Positions 1-8,665 of a DNA stretch of 38,020 nt are shown one piece after another; position 1 is the first letter of the stretch, and every line of letters begins with the position of its first letter. Source of the stretch: Acidobacteriota bacterium (GTDB taxonomy: Bacteria > Acidobacteriota > Terriglobia > Acidiferrales > UBA7541); assembly GCA_021324935.1 (NCBI GenBank), contig JAJPIE010000018.1:1-38020 (forward strand), in the 5' to 3' direction. Under the pieces are notes generated by a model. It saw only the letters and a list, made by a program, of their open reading frames with translations. It had not been told where the DNA came from and did no database searches. The position numbers were made by a program, and so were the translations under genes.

Positions 1-1366
1 AAAGCGGCCGGAGCGATGGTCAGGAGCAGCGTTGCGGTCTTTGTTTGCTTTGGGGTTCCAGAATCCTGCACCTGGAAGGTCAGGGAGAGGTTACTGACCG
101 CAACGGTGGGCGTTCCGGTGATCGCGCCCGTGGAAGAATTGAGCGATAGCCCTGCCGGCAACGAACCACTGGTTAGGGACCACGAATAAGGAGTCGTGCC
201 GCCGGTCGCAAGCAGTGTGGTGCTGTAAGCGGCGCCCACCTGGCCGCTCGGCAGAGCGCTCGTCGTGATTGCCAGGCCCGGAGGGTTGATGGTCAGCGTC
301 AGGTTGGAAGTTTTTGCCTGCTTGGGACTGCTGGAATCCTGCACCTGAAACGTGAGCGGAGCGCTGCTCACCGCAGTCGTCGGTGTGCCGGTGATCGCGC
401 CCGTGGAAGAATTAAGTGATAGCCCTGCCGGCAGCGTTCCGCTGGAGATGGACCATGTGTAGGGGGTTGTGCCCCCCGTCGCTGCCAGCGTCGTGTTGTA
501 AGCCACGCCGACTTGTCCATTGGGCAAGGAACTCGTGGTAATCGCCAGACTCGGTGGCGCAATCGTAATGGTCAGCGACTTGGGTGCGGTCTGCGCCGGC
601 GAGCTGCTATCAGTCACCTTGAACGTCACAGAGTCATTGGAGACCGCAGCGGTTGGCGTGCCGGTGATGGCCCCCGTGGACGAATTCAAGCTTAGCCCAG
701 CAGGCAGGGAGCCGCTGGTAATCGACCACGTATACGGGGGCTTCCCGCCGGTGGCCGTCAACGTAGTGTTGTAAGCTACGCCGACTTGCCCGTTCGGCAA
801 CGAAGTGGTGCTGATGCTAGGTGGAGGAGGGAGAATCGTCAGGGTGAGATTCACCGTCTTGGTTTGCTTTGGGTTGGAAGCATCCTGCACTTGAAAGGTC
901 AGGGAGGCGCTGCTCACCGCGGTCGTCGGTGTGCCGGTGATCGCGCCCGTGGAAGAATTGAGTGACAGCCCTGCCGGCAGCGTTCCGCTGGTGAGGGACC
1001 ACGTGTAGGGCGTCGTGCCGCCTGTGGCCACCAGAGTTGCGCTATAGGCCACGCCAACTTGTCCGTTGGCCAGGGCCGTGGTGGAAATGGCCAGGTTGGC
1101 GGTATTGACGGTCAGCGTCAGATTTACCGCTCGAGTCTGGGCAGGAGTCTCCGCGTCCATGACCTGAAAGGTTAAAGCCACGTTGTTGGCAGGCGCGGTT
1201 GGCGTGCCCGAGATGGTCCCCGTGGAGGAGTTCAGGGACAATCCGGCGGGTAATGTCCCACTGGTAAGCGACCAGGTGTAGGGAGTCTTGCCGCCAGTGG
1301 CAACCAGCACCGCGTTAAAAGCCGTACCCACTTGTCCATTGGGAAGCGAGTTTGTCGAGATCGCCA
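1..1366 (-). repeat. five tandem 273-bp coding repeats
   Basis: The anchor that encodes PNGQV or PSGQV recurs at 1330, 1057, 784, 511 and 238, which is exactly 273 bp (91 codons) each time, with no indel. Neighbouring units share long near-identical stretches; for example the blocks near 930-990 and 390-450 differ at only a few positions. This indicates recent duplication or ongoing gene conversion. The array probably continues to the left of the window. Confidence 0.9.
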
Positions 1367-1499
1367 GTGGCGACGGGTTCCCGCCTCCGCCACCCCCGCC
1401 GGAAACGGAAGCGCAGCCAGTCAAAAGAGCGGCCATCAACAGAACGGGTATCGCCAGGGCAGGGATGGAACGTGGGCAAAAACGCTTCGAGGCTGGCAT
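1..1499 (-). CDS. Ig-like repeat lipoprotein, partial (C-terminus outside window)
   Basis: An open minus-strand frame runs from an ATG at 1499 off the left edge with no stop, so about 499 residues of a longer protein are visible. AGGAG lies 12 bases upstream of the ATG. Residues 1-29 form a lipoprotein signal: a basic start, a hydrophobic core and the lipobox LTGC with Cys29. A glycine-rich linker follows, then five tandem modules of 91 residues, each holding the words [28 protein letters not shown] and ITGTPT. These words are typical of bacterial putative Ig domains (He_PIG/cadherin-like). By family knowledge such proteins are surface-anchored and take part in adhesion or cell-surface structure; no enzyme domain is visible in this part. 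The ligand cannot be read from sequence. Function is an inference; the Ig-repeat call is firm. Confidence 0.85.
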   Translation of the reverse strand, partial: MPASKRFCPRSIPALAIPVLLMAALLTGCASVSGGGGGGGNPSPLAISTNSLPNGQVGTAFNAVLVATGGKTPYTWSLTSGTLPAGLSLNSSTGTISGTPTAPANNVALTFQVMDAETPAQTRAVNLTLTVNTANLAISTTALANGQVGVAYSATLVATGGTTPYTWSLTSGTLPAGLSLNSSTGAITGTPTTAVSSASLTFQVQDASNPKQTKTVNLTLTILPPPPSISTTSLPNGQVGVAYNTTLTATGGKPPYTWSITSGSLPAGLSLNSSTGAITGTPTAAVSNDSVTFKVTDSSSPAQTAPKSLTITIAPPSLAITTSSLPNGQVGVAYNTTLAATGGTTPYTWSISSGTLPAGLSLNSSTGAITGTPTTAVSSAPLTFQVQDSSSPKQAKTSNLTLTINPPGLAITTSALPSGQVGAAYSTTLLATGGTTPYSWSLTSGSLPAGLSLNSSTGAITGTPTVAVSNLSLTFQVQDSGTPKQTKTATLLLTIAPAA

Positions 1500-1678
1500 G
1501 AGTTCGAGCTTCTCCTGATAGACCTGGACACGCGGCTTTACGGCTCTAGTTCGAGGACGGGGCTAGGCAGTCCTGAAGAGTGTAAGCTTGGAACGCGGAT
1601 TTCGCCAACTGGTAGATAGAGCCAGTACCATCTCCGGTCAAGTGGCCAGTTCACGAACGGTTCTCCAGTAAGCGCGGC

Positions 1679-2716
1679 TCAGGTCGCCGGTGACCAGATG
1701 CGGCGGAAGTAAGTTTTCACCCGGTTCCAAGTGGATTCCTCCGGGGGCTTGGGCGGCGCGGCGGTTGGTCTTGGCGCTCGAGTGGATGGGCTGGCCTGCG
1801 CGACTTCGGGTTCGCCCTCCACACGGCCCTGGTAAATCAGCGTGGGCCGGACGCGGACGTGTCGCACCAAAATCACCAGGTTCGGGTCGTAGTCGGACTC
1901 GACTTTTTCTTTCGCGTTGTATTGCAGCGGCGGCATGAAAATCTGGTAGACCGGCTCATCGGGCTGCGCGGTTTGCGGCAGGCTGGTCGGATGTGCCGCG
2001 ACCTGAGGCTCCGTCATTTTCTTGCGGATTTCTTCTTTGTTGGCCAACTGGCTGAGTTCGGTTGCGGGTGTCATCGGCTGCAGGTTGGTTTGCATTTCGC
2101 AAACGCAATGGCCGGTGGTGGATTTCAGGCCTTCCAACTGGCCGTTGGTCAGGGTGATGTCCCCGGCCTGAGGCACAATCACGCTTTGCCCGGTCAATTG
2201 ATGTTCCAGGCGCACGGCGCCACGGTTCGCGCGGATGCACATTGTGCCGGAGCCGTCCAGGCCGACCAGCAAGTCCTGTACGCCATTGCCGATCGAAATG
2301 GGATGCGCCTGGATCTGCGCCGTGTAGACGTTCAGAGAAATGTTGCTCCCGAACTGTGCGTGGATTGTGCCAGAATCGAGCGCCACGGTGATAGCGCCTC
2401 CAGATTTCAGCAACGAAAAATGCGCGGGGCCGCAAATCAGGATGTACCCGCCTTCCACGAGGTCCACACGAGCCTGCCCAGCTTTGACGTGGACTTCGCT
2501 GCCGCTGCGCAGGATGGTGCGCACCTGGCCGTGAACCACGTCCACGGTCATCGGGCCTTCCACGGAGATGGCTTCACCCTCGATAGCGCCGATCGTGTCC
2601 GCCGGCGGATGGTCCGCGCGTGCCACGCCGATCGCGCAAAGGCCCGCGCACACAAACGCCTGCAGAAGAAACTTCGCCAGCCTGCTTCCAAGCTCTGGTT
2701 TGTTGTTGAGGGTCAC
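1679..2716 (-). CDS. FecR-like exported protein of unknown function
   Basis: This encodes 345 residues from a GTG start, with GGAG about 10 bases upstream. A basic N-terminus and hydrophobic stretch at about residues 13-34, ending near ARA, look like a cleavable signal peptide. Residues 40-205 are rich in short beta strands of the type V.GPMTVDVVHGQV, VKAGQARVDLVEGG and ALDSGTIHAQFG, which resembles the FecR/beta-helical domain found in many acidobacterial envelope proteins. A cysteine pair (HCVCE) lies near residue 205. The C-terminal third is low in structure and ends with a proline/alanine-rich linker and a basic tail. No catalytic motif is visible. It is divergent from the acyltransferase at 2773, and the two share a 56-bp intergenic region. 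The FecR-like assignment is tentative; 'exported unknown' is safer. Confidence 0.6.
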   Translation of the reverse strand: MTLNNKPELGSRLAKFLLQAFVCAGLCAIGVARADHPPADTIGAIEGEAISVEGPMTVDVVHGQVRTILRSGSEVHVKAGQARVDLVEGGYILICGPAHFSLLKSGGAITVALDSGTIHAQFGSNISLNVYTAQIQAHPISIGNGVQDLLVGLDGSGTMCIRANRGAVRLEHQLTGQSVIVPQAGDITLTNGQLEGLKSTTGHCVCEMQTNLQPMTPATELSQLANKEEIRKKMTEPQVAAHPTSLPQTAQPDEPVYQIFMPPLQYNAKEKVESDYDPNLVILVRHVRVRPTLIYQGRVEGEPEVAQASPSTRAPRPTAAPPKPPEESTWNRVKTYFRRIWSPAT

Positions 2717-2754
2717 CTGGGTGGAGCTCCGTCCGGGCGGGGATCATCGGACCC

Positions 2755-2767
2755 TCTATATACTATA
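2755..2767. promoter_or_regulatory. AT-rich bidirectional promoter candidate
   Basis: The 56 bp between the divergent genes at 2716 and 2773 are GC-rich except for a nearly symmetric TATATACTATA block. It supplies TATACT-like hexamers on both strands. For the plus-strand gene the hexamer lies only about 10 bases from the ATG, which would give a very short or leaderless transcript. No good -35 box was found. Confidence 0.3.
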
Positions 2768-2772
2768 GGAAG

Positions 2773-3549
2773 ATGGAGACTCCCGACATCCAGAGGCAAG
2801 GGACCGAGCTGCCCGTCAGCGCCCATTACGATACCCGCCTGCCCAGGCTTCCCTGGAGCCGGCGCATTCAGATTCCGGTGATTGCCGCGGTTGTATATAG
2901 CGTCATTCGCGTCTTAGGCCCCACGTTGCGCTTTGAATGCCTGGGGCGTGCCCCGATCGATGCGTTTTGGGCCAGGAAACAACCGTGCATTTGGGCGTTC
3001 TGGCATCGCGTGATTCTGCCGATCTCCTGGTATGGACGCAATCGGGGCATCGTGGTGATGAACACGACGGCATTTGACGGGCAGTGGACTCGCAAGGTGA
3101 TCGAGCGCCTGGGTTATGGGACCGCCCAGGGAAGCTCTTCGCGGGGCGGCTTGCGCGGTTTGCAGGTGATGGCCCAGCGGATTCGCGAAGGACTCGATTG
3201 CGCGTTTACCATTGATGGACCGCGCGGCCCCCGCTATGTGGCTAAAGTGGGCCCGGTGCTGCTGGCGCGCATGACGGGCGCACCGATCGTCGTCTTTCAC
3301 ATCGGCGTGGATCGCGGCAAAACCATGGAAAAGACCTGGGACCACTTCCTCTTGCCGGGACTTTTTGCGCGAGCGGTGTTGATTGGCGGCAAGCCGATTC
3401 TTGTTCCCACGGATGCCAATTCAGACATGATTCAGGCAAAGCATCAGGAGATGCAGAGGGAACTCGAGCGCGTGCGCGATATCGCGGAAGGCTGGTTCTC
3501 GCTTAGCGAAGAGGAGCGGAATCGGTATCGCGCGGAAATCGGCCGGTAG
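2773..3549 (+). CDS. DUF374-family lysophospholipid acyltransferase-like protein
   Basis: This encodes 258 residues. One membrane-like helix lies at about 32-50, and the family signature follows: CIWAFWHRVILP (catalytic-type His at about 77), then SSSRGG and TIDGPRGPRY. These match DUF374 / LPLAT-like acyltransferases, which transfer acyl chains to lipid A precursors or lysophospholipids at the inner membrane. The histidine stands in the WH..... context typical of DUF374 instead of the classic HxxxxD. It is a single gene with AGGAAG directly before the ATG; the close spacing makes the exact start slightly uncertain, and the frame is open upstream. The substrate is not deducible. Family call is firm; lipid A-type substrate is inference. 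Confidence 0.82.
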   Translation: METPDIQRQGTELPVSAHYDTRLPRLPWSRRIQIPVIAAVVYSVIRVLGPTLRFECLGRAPIDAFWARKQPCIWAFWHRVILPISWYGRNRGIVVMNTTAFDGQWTRKVIERLGYGTAQGSSSRGGLRGLQVMAQRIREGLDCAFTIDGPRGPRYVAKVGPVLLARMTGAPIVVFHIGVDRGKTMEKTWDHFLLPGLFARAVLIGGKPILVPTDANSDMIQAKHQEMQRELERVRDIAEGWFSLSEEERNRYRAEIGR

Positions 3550-3597
3550 CCAAACTTCCCGGATTTTCCTTTCTTGCGAACTAAGAAGCCGGAGGAA

Positions 3598-4788
3598 TCA
3601 GTTGCCGTCGCGTTCGCCGAGTTTCACGGGGATATCCAGCTTCTTGGCGCCGCGATAGACAGTGACCGTCACTGTGTCGCCGGGGCGCTTGCGATTCAGC
3701 AGAACGTTCATATCGAATTGATTCGCCACTTTCTGCCCGTCAATTCCGATAATCACGTCGCCGCCAATCATCAGAGTCCGCATGCCAGACTGGACGCGGC
3801 GGTCGCCACCGCGGATGCCCGCGGCGGCCGCCGGGCCGCCTCGCGTGGTTTGCTCCACCAATAGGCCCTCCTGCACGGGCAAATCGAGCGCTTCCGACAG
3901 CCACCCGGTAAGTTCCAGCGTGGTCACGCCGAGATAAGCGCGGCGGACGCGGCCCTCGGAGATCAGGTCGTTGGCAATCAATTTTGCGGTGTTGATGGGG
4001 ATGGCGAAGCCGATTCCGGCCGCGGTACCCGAAGGCGTGTAGATCGCGGAATTGATGCCAATCACGTCGCCGTGCGAATCGATCAGCGGGCCGCCGGAAT
4101 TTCCCCGATTGATCGAGGCATCGGTCTGGATTGCCGCGTCAATAAAGGTGGTGTCGCTGGTTTGCACCGTGCGTCCCAAGGCGCTCACGACGCCGGTGGT
4201 CAGAGTGGACTGAAAGCCGAAGGGATTGCCGATGGCCAGCACCTTCTGTCCGACCTGGAGCGTCGAAGAATCACCCAGCGGCAAATAGGCGAGCTGTTTG
4301 CCCTTGGCTTCTATTTTGATTAATGCGACGTCGTTGCGCTGGTCTGCCCCCACGAATTTTGCCGGATAGCGGCTCTTGTCGCCCAGCACCACTTCAATGG
4401 TCTGCGCTCCTGCGACCACGTGGTAATTCGTGAGGATGAACCCTCGCGGGTCAATCAAGAAGCCGGAGCCTGCGCCTTCCACGGGCACCGGGTCCATAAA
4501 GAAGTCATACTCCGTGGCCTTGGTGAGGATATTGGCCACCGCCGGCGAAGCTTGTTTGTAGATTCGGACGTTAATCGCTTCGTCCTCGGTCAGGGATGCG
4601 GGATGCTGCGGCTCACTCGCGGGCATCAGGCCCGGCATGGACATGGCGGCCGCATGCCGCGCTTCCACTTCCTTTGCCTCGCGAGGGCCGTAGCGCGCTC
4701 CCAGCCAATACGCTCCCAAAATGAGAATTAACGCCACCAAAACCAGCCGCACCGAGCTCCGGCCCAGCTCCGATCTACGGTCGTTCAT
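3598..4788 (-). CDS. HtrA/DegP-type trypsin-like serine protease with PDZ domain
   Basis: The start chosen is ATG 4788, with GGAG 8 bases before it, in preference to an in-frame GTG 21 bases upstream. That gives 396 residues. A single N-terminal membrane helix (about residues 14-31) anchors a periplasmic protease. The catalytic triad is visible: His in TNYHVV, Asp in RNDVALIK and Ser in RGNSGGPL (His123, Asp153, Ser231 counted from this start). A PDZ domain follows at about 285-385 and begins YLGVTTLEL. One PDZ and a membrane anchor suit the DegS/HhoA-like branch. By family knowledge it degrades or senses misfolded envelope proteins. The PDZ carries an insertion, GGDRRVQSGMRT, within the domain. 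It stands alone, downstream of the decayed efflux operon on the same strand. Confidence 0.92.
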   Translation of the reverse strand: MNDRRSELGRSSVRLVLVALILILGAYWLGARYGPREAKEVEARHAAAMSMPGLMPASEPQHPASLTEDEAINVRIYKQASPAVANILTKATEYDFFMDPVPVEGAGSGFLIDPRGFILTNYHVVAGAQTIEVVLGDKSRYPAKFVGADQRNDVALIKIEAKGKQLAYLPLGDSSTLQVGQKVLAIGNPFGFQSTLTTGVVSALGRTVQTSDTTFIDAAIQTDASINRGNSGGPLIDSHGDVIGINSAIYTPSGTAAGIGFAIPINTAKLIANDLISEGRVRRAYLGVTTLELTGWLSEALDLPVQEGLLVEQTTRGGPAAAAGIRGGDRRVQSGMRTLMIGGDVIIGIDGQKVANQFDMNVLLNRKRPGDTVTVTVYRGAKKLDIPVKLGERDGN

Positions 4789-4863
4789 TGAGTTCGCTCC
4801 ATCGTTCACAAGTCACAGTATAAAGCAATTGGTCGAAGCTCGGCGGTGAGGTTCTGACGCAGC

Positions 4864-5799
4864 TCATTCAGAGCAGTGGCATTCAGAGCGCAATGCTTCG
4901 ATCGGGTCCAGGGAGGCGGCCTTGCGTGCCGGATAATAGCCAAGACTGATGCCCACCAGAGCGGAAGAAAATACGGCAAGAGCGACTGCGCCGAAGCTGA
5001 CGAGCGTGTTCCAATTGGCCATGCGCGAGATGATCATGGATGCCGTGATCCCGCATACTACTCCGGCGGATCCTCCTGCGATGGCCAATGTCACTGCTTC
5101 CATCAAAAACTGGGTGAGGAGGTCCTTGGTTTTTGATCCCACAGCTTGACTGAGGCCAATTTCCCGGGTTCGCTCGCGGACCGAATCCAGCATGATATTC
5201 ATGATCCCAATGCCGCCCACAATCAAGGAAACCGACGCAACTGCCGCAAGCAGCAATGACAAAATGTGCGAGGACGCTTCCTGGGCGGCAAAATTCTCCT
5301 CCATGCTCCGAATCGAGAAGTCGTCGTCTGCCGATGCGGCGAGATGATGTCGCTGGCGAAGGAGCGCTCTTGCTTCGTCCTGCGCTGCCCGGACTTGATT
5401 GCCGCTTTTGGCCTCTAAGATGATGCTTTCTACAGCATCGGCATTCGCGGACTAAATTCCGAGAACTTTGCGTTTCGAAGTGGAAACCGGAATCAGGATG
5501 AAGTCGGCCTGATCCTGTCCGGGGAGCTCTCGCGCATCCGATTCGGATAAGGTGACCGCATTTCCGGTCCCCATGCGCATCCCGGAACTGGTCAGGCTGC
5601 CCGGAAGAATGATGACGGTGTTGCTGCCGATGCTCGCGATCTGCTGCTGAATGCGCTGCTTTGCCCCTGAACCGATCGCGGCGGTTGCGATCACGGCGGC
5701 AACACCGATCATGATTCCCAGCATCGTTAGAGCGGAGCGAAAATTGTTAACCTCAAGCGCGCGAAAGGCGATACGCATTGCGGAAGCAGGAGACTTCAT
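4864..5799 (-). pseudogene. MacB-type ABC permease, disrupted by TAG and an internal deletion
   Basis: The N-terminal part (5799-5455) has the MacB/FtsX permease start with NNFRSALTMLGIMIGVAAVI and the IGSNTVIILPG segment. A TAG at 5452-5454 interrupts it. The same frame then continues without another stop to 4864 and contains AKSGNQVRAAQDEA, RQRHHL..SADDDFSIRSM, GGIGIMNIMLDSVRERTREI and a final DPIEALR, all characteristic of the MacB C-terminal half. The whole is about 312 codons, while the family has about 400. TLSESDAR is joined directly to GQDQADFILIPVST, so most of the periplasmic MacB_PCD domain (roughly 100-130 residues, estimated from family structure) is missing. The start overlaps the ATPase remnant by ATGA. 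A working permease is very unlikely. Confidence 0.88.
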
Positions 5800-6036
5800 G
5801 GTGAGACCTCTTCCGGAAGCGGTTGACCTTTCCTGTTCGGCCCGGAAGCCTCCATCGGGGGCGCCCCCGTATCGCCGACAATGCAGCCGTCGCGGAAGCT
5901 GATGATTCTGCTCGCGAATTTCGCTACTTCATCCGAGTGGGTCACCACGACAATCGTGAGCCCCTGAGCCTGGTTGAGCTGATGAAAGATCTCCATGATT
6001 TCGGCACTCGTGCGAGAGTCCAATTTGCCGGTTGGA
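5796..6036 (-). pseudogene. MacB-type ABC ATPase, C-terminal remnant
   Basis: Only the last ~80 residues of the nucleotide-binding protein survive. They read PTG.LDSRTSAEIM (the tail just after Walker B), then LTIVVVTHSDEVAKFA with the H-loop histidine, and FRDGCIVGD. Walker A, the Q-loop, the LSGGQ signature and the Walker B aspartate are absent, so ATP hydrolysis is impossible. The remnant is fused, out of frame, to the end of the adaptor pseudogene, and its stop overlaps the permease start (ATGA), as in intact operons. Confidence 0.88.
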
Positions 6037-7383
6037 GTTGATCCGAAGCGACCGCTGTGTACTTGCCGTCGGTCAGCCCGAAGCGCACGGGTACCGCTTC
6101 GAGCTTTCCCCCTTGCAACCGATAGACTACTTGCTTTTCGGGAGGTTGGAGCAACAAACCCGCATTTTTCAATACAGCCGCGGAGGGCCGGAAGCGCAAA
6201 GCCGAATTTGGCACCTTGAGTGCCGCCTCCAGCCGCGCGGTGAGGATGGTGACGTTGGCGGTCACACCCGGAAATAATTTCAAATTGGAATTGTCAACCG
6301 TAGTCACCACATCGTAGGTAACCACGTTTTGCGTGATGATCGGAGCCTTCCATATATCGGCGACCGAGCCCGCAAAAATTGTGTTTGGGTAAGAGTCCAC
6401 GATGAAGGCGGCCTTTTGTCTCACGGCCACAGTGCCTACGTCCGAATCATCCACATTCATATCCACTTGCATTTTCGCGAGATCTTGCGCGATTTCGAAA
6501 ATGGTGGGTGGATTCAAAGTGGAAGCAACGGTTTGCCCGATATCCATGCGACGCGCGATCACCGTCCCGTCCTCGGGAGCGTAGATCTGGCAATGGTCGA
6601 GGTTGATTTTCGCCTGGCCAAGAGCGGCCTGCGCCTGGTGTTGCTGGGCTTGCGCCGTGGCCAGTTGCGTTTCTGCGCTCTTGAGGGTCGCCTGAGCGGC
6701 GAGCACAAGCTGCTTGGAAGAATCAATCTGAGCCTGATCCGCGGTGACTTGCGCCTGGGAGGCGTCGTAATTGGCCTTGGCGGTATCGCAATCTTGCTGG
6801 GCGATCATCTGTGCGGCAAGCAGCGAGTTTGCTCTTTGCCATTGGGCTTTCGCATTTAGTTCGTTGGCCAAATCCTTGGAGGCGACTCCATCGGCGATTT
6901 TTGGGGTGCGTTTGCAGCGGTGAGGTCCGCCTTTGCCTTTTCAATTTGTGCCTGGGCGGTCAGCGTGGCGGCATGGGCAGAGCGCAAGCTGGGGGTGGCC
7001 TGATCCACCTGCGCCTGAGAGATTTCCGTATCGATCAAAGCCACGAGCTGATCTTTCTTGACCTTGCTATTCCAGTGCGGGGAGAGAGCTTGGATATTGC
7101 CGGAGACCTGACTGCTTACCAGTACATCGGCGACGGCATTCAGATTGCCCGTCGCGGTCACTTTTGCTTGAATCGCGCCGCGTTCGACAGGGAGTGTTTC
7201 GAAAATAATGGTGTTCTGCAAATGAGAGCGCTACACAACGCCGGCTACCCCCAAGACCAGCAAGACACACGCGGCCAGTGCCCATTTCCGCCACTTGATT
7301 TCTGGGACCTTGCCGGATCTCGAGAGAGTGACTACGTTTGAACGGCCCGGGGTGGGCCCGCTCGGACTTGGGGCCGTGGCCAT
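6028..7383 (-). pseudogene. MacA/HlyD-type periplasmic adaptor, with TAG, frameshift and 3' truncation
   Basis: ATG 7383 (AAGG about 9 bases upstream) begins a protein with a cytoplasmic tail and a membrane helix, WALAACVLLVLGVAGVV, at about residues 34-50. An in-frame TAG at 7231-7233 then breaks it. The same frame resumes with ETLPVERGAIQAKVTATGNL and the lipoyl-like half SQVSGNIQALSPHWNSKVKKDQLVALID, followed by an alanine/glutamine-rich coiled coil. Near 6890-6905 the reading frame shifts: KIADGVASKDLANELNAK continues in another frame. The second lipoyl half (APEDGTVIARRMDIGQTVAS) and the beta-barrel follow. The protein breaks off after AVASDQLQP, where it meets the ATPase remnant. By family the intact protein links an inner-membrane MacB pump to TolC; here the chain cannot be made whole. 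Confidence 0.88.
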
Positions 7384-7587
7384 GCCGCACCTTCTTTTCC
7401 GGTTTCCTTGTGGAATTGGGAAAGACTCCCGGCAGTGACCCTCATCACGAGAGCAGACAATGCAGCTTTCGAGGCAATGTGATGATTGACTCACTGCCCG
7501 AAGGCATTCGCGAATGGCAAGAGAGCACGAAGCAGTCCCCGAGAGCTTCGCGGAAAATGGGGTATGTCAGACGTCCAATCCTGTGAT

Positions 7588-8040
7588 TTAGTGCAAGATC
7601 AAAGTGGATTGGCTGGCGACGCAGCGCCAGGTATTGTCGGTTCTCACCCAGGTATCCGTGAACCGGCCGCGGCGCGTATAGGGCTTTCCGTTACTTGTGC
7701 CTTTTTCGCGGTAAATGCCGGTGACCACGGCGCAATCGCCAAAGACCTTGGCGGACTGCGATTCGTTGACGATTTGTGAGGGCGAGAGGCCTTCACGTTT
7801 CACAGCCGCGAGGAACTGCTCCTTATTCATCAGGCTGCCGTCGTAATCGATATAGATCAATTCGGGAGCGAGAAGCTGGTCGAGCGCGGCCACGTCTTTG
7901 GACTGCTCGGCGTGGTTCCATGCAGTTTCCAGCGCCAGGACGCGGCCTTCGTCCTCCGACATCGTTTGGGAACGGCCATGAGAAAGGGTTACGAGCGCGA
8001 GAAGCGAAACAAACAGGGCAACGATCAGGCGGAGATTCAT
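7588..8040 (-). CDS. exported NTF2-like (SnoaL/DUF4440) protein
   Basis: This encodes 150 residues. Residues 1-25 are a signal peptide (MNLRLIVALFVSLLALVTLS, cut near HGRSQ). The rest is a single cone-shaped NTF2-like domain: an early helix ETAWNHAEQSKDVAALDQLL, then APELIYIDYDGSLMNKEQFL, a GIYREKG strand and a closing FTDTWVRTDNTWRCVASQST. This is the DUF4440/SnoaL-like pattern common in acidobacteria. Members bind small molecules or act as isomerases, but a substrate cannot be assigned and no catalytic set is obvious. It is a single gene. The 204 bp between it and the macA pseudogene contain nothing recognisable. Confidence 0.8.
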   Translation of the reverse strand: MNLRLIVALFVSLLALVTLSHGRSQTMSEDEGRVLALETAWNHAEQSKDVAALDQLLAPELIYIDYDGSLMNKEQFLAAVKREGLSPSQIVNESQSAKVFGDCAVVTGIYREKGTSNGKPYTRRGRFTDTWVRTDNTWRCVASQSTLILH

Positions 8041-8263
8041 GGGGTGCTCCTTTGGAAGGGAAAGGATGCAGGAAAATAGTACACCCTGGAGTGCAAGCCT
8101 GTTCTCTGGCGCGCCTGAGTTGGTCTTGAGACCTATGCCAAGGGTGGCCTAGTGGCACTCAGGGCAAACCTCTGCGCATTCGGGCCAAAAGCGGTGGATG
8201 ATAGGAGATATCGCCCCACGACGTCTGACCGGCGGAACGCATGCGCTCAGCCAGGGAGGCACC

Positions 8264-8587
8264 ATGGATCACGAACGACGCCGTACGCCCCGTTATATGT
8301 TCTTCGCCAGTGCGGAACTCTTGGAGGAAAAATCCGAAGTGCGCGTGGCCTCGCGCGTCAGCGAATTAAGCCGCTATGGATGTTACCTCGACATGATGAA
8401 CCCGTTCCCTAAGGACACGTTCGTCCTGGTAAAAATCTGGAGGGAAGAAGGCAACGTGGTACAAACGCGGGGAAAGATAATTTATTCGCAACCGAATCGG
8501 GGCGCGGGCGTTGTGTTTGTGGACATAGAGGAGAAGTACGTACCCACATTGGAACAGTGGTTGGCCCAAGCGGCCAAGGAATCGTGA
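8264..8587 (+). CDS. PilZ domain protein
   Basis: This encodes 107 residues from ATG 8264, which has a strong GGGAGG 5-10 bases upstream; a longer in-frame start at 8198 lacks such a site. The chain is essentially one PilZ domain. RRRTPR (R6 to R10) fits the RxxxR c-di-GMP arm, and ELSRYG (E34, S36, G39) sits where the (D/N)xSxxG motif is expected. The Asp/Asn is replaced by Glu, so nucleotide binding may be weakened or lost. Later elements (GKIIYSQPNRGAGVVFVDI) are standard for the fold. It is a stand-alone PilZ and may act as an adaptor for motility, polysaccharide or secretion targets. No partner is adjacent; the TonB receptor gene converges on it. Confidence 0.85.
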   Translation: MDHERRRTPRYMFFASAELLEEKSEVRVASRVSELSRYGCYLDMMNPFPKDTFVLVKIWREEGNVVQTRGKIIYSQPNRGAGVVFVDIEEKYVPTLEQWLAQAAKES

Positions 8588-8665
8588 TTTGGGGCAATTG
8601 AAGTTGGGCGTGCTCCGCGCTGGCGAGCTTACCCAGTCCCACCGAAGAAAAGTTCCGCGCCTCAA

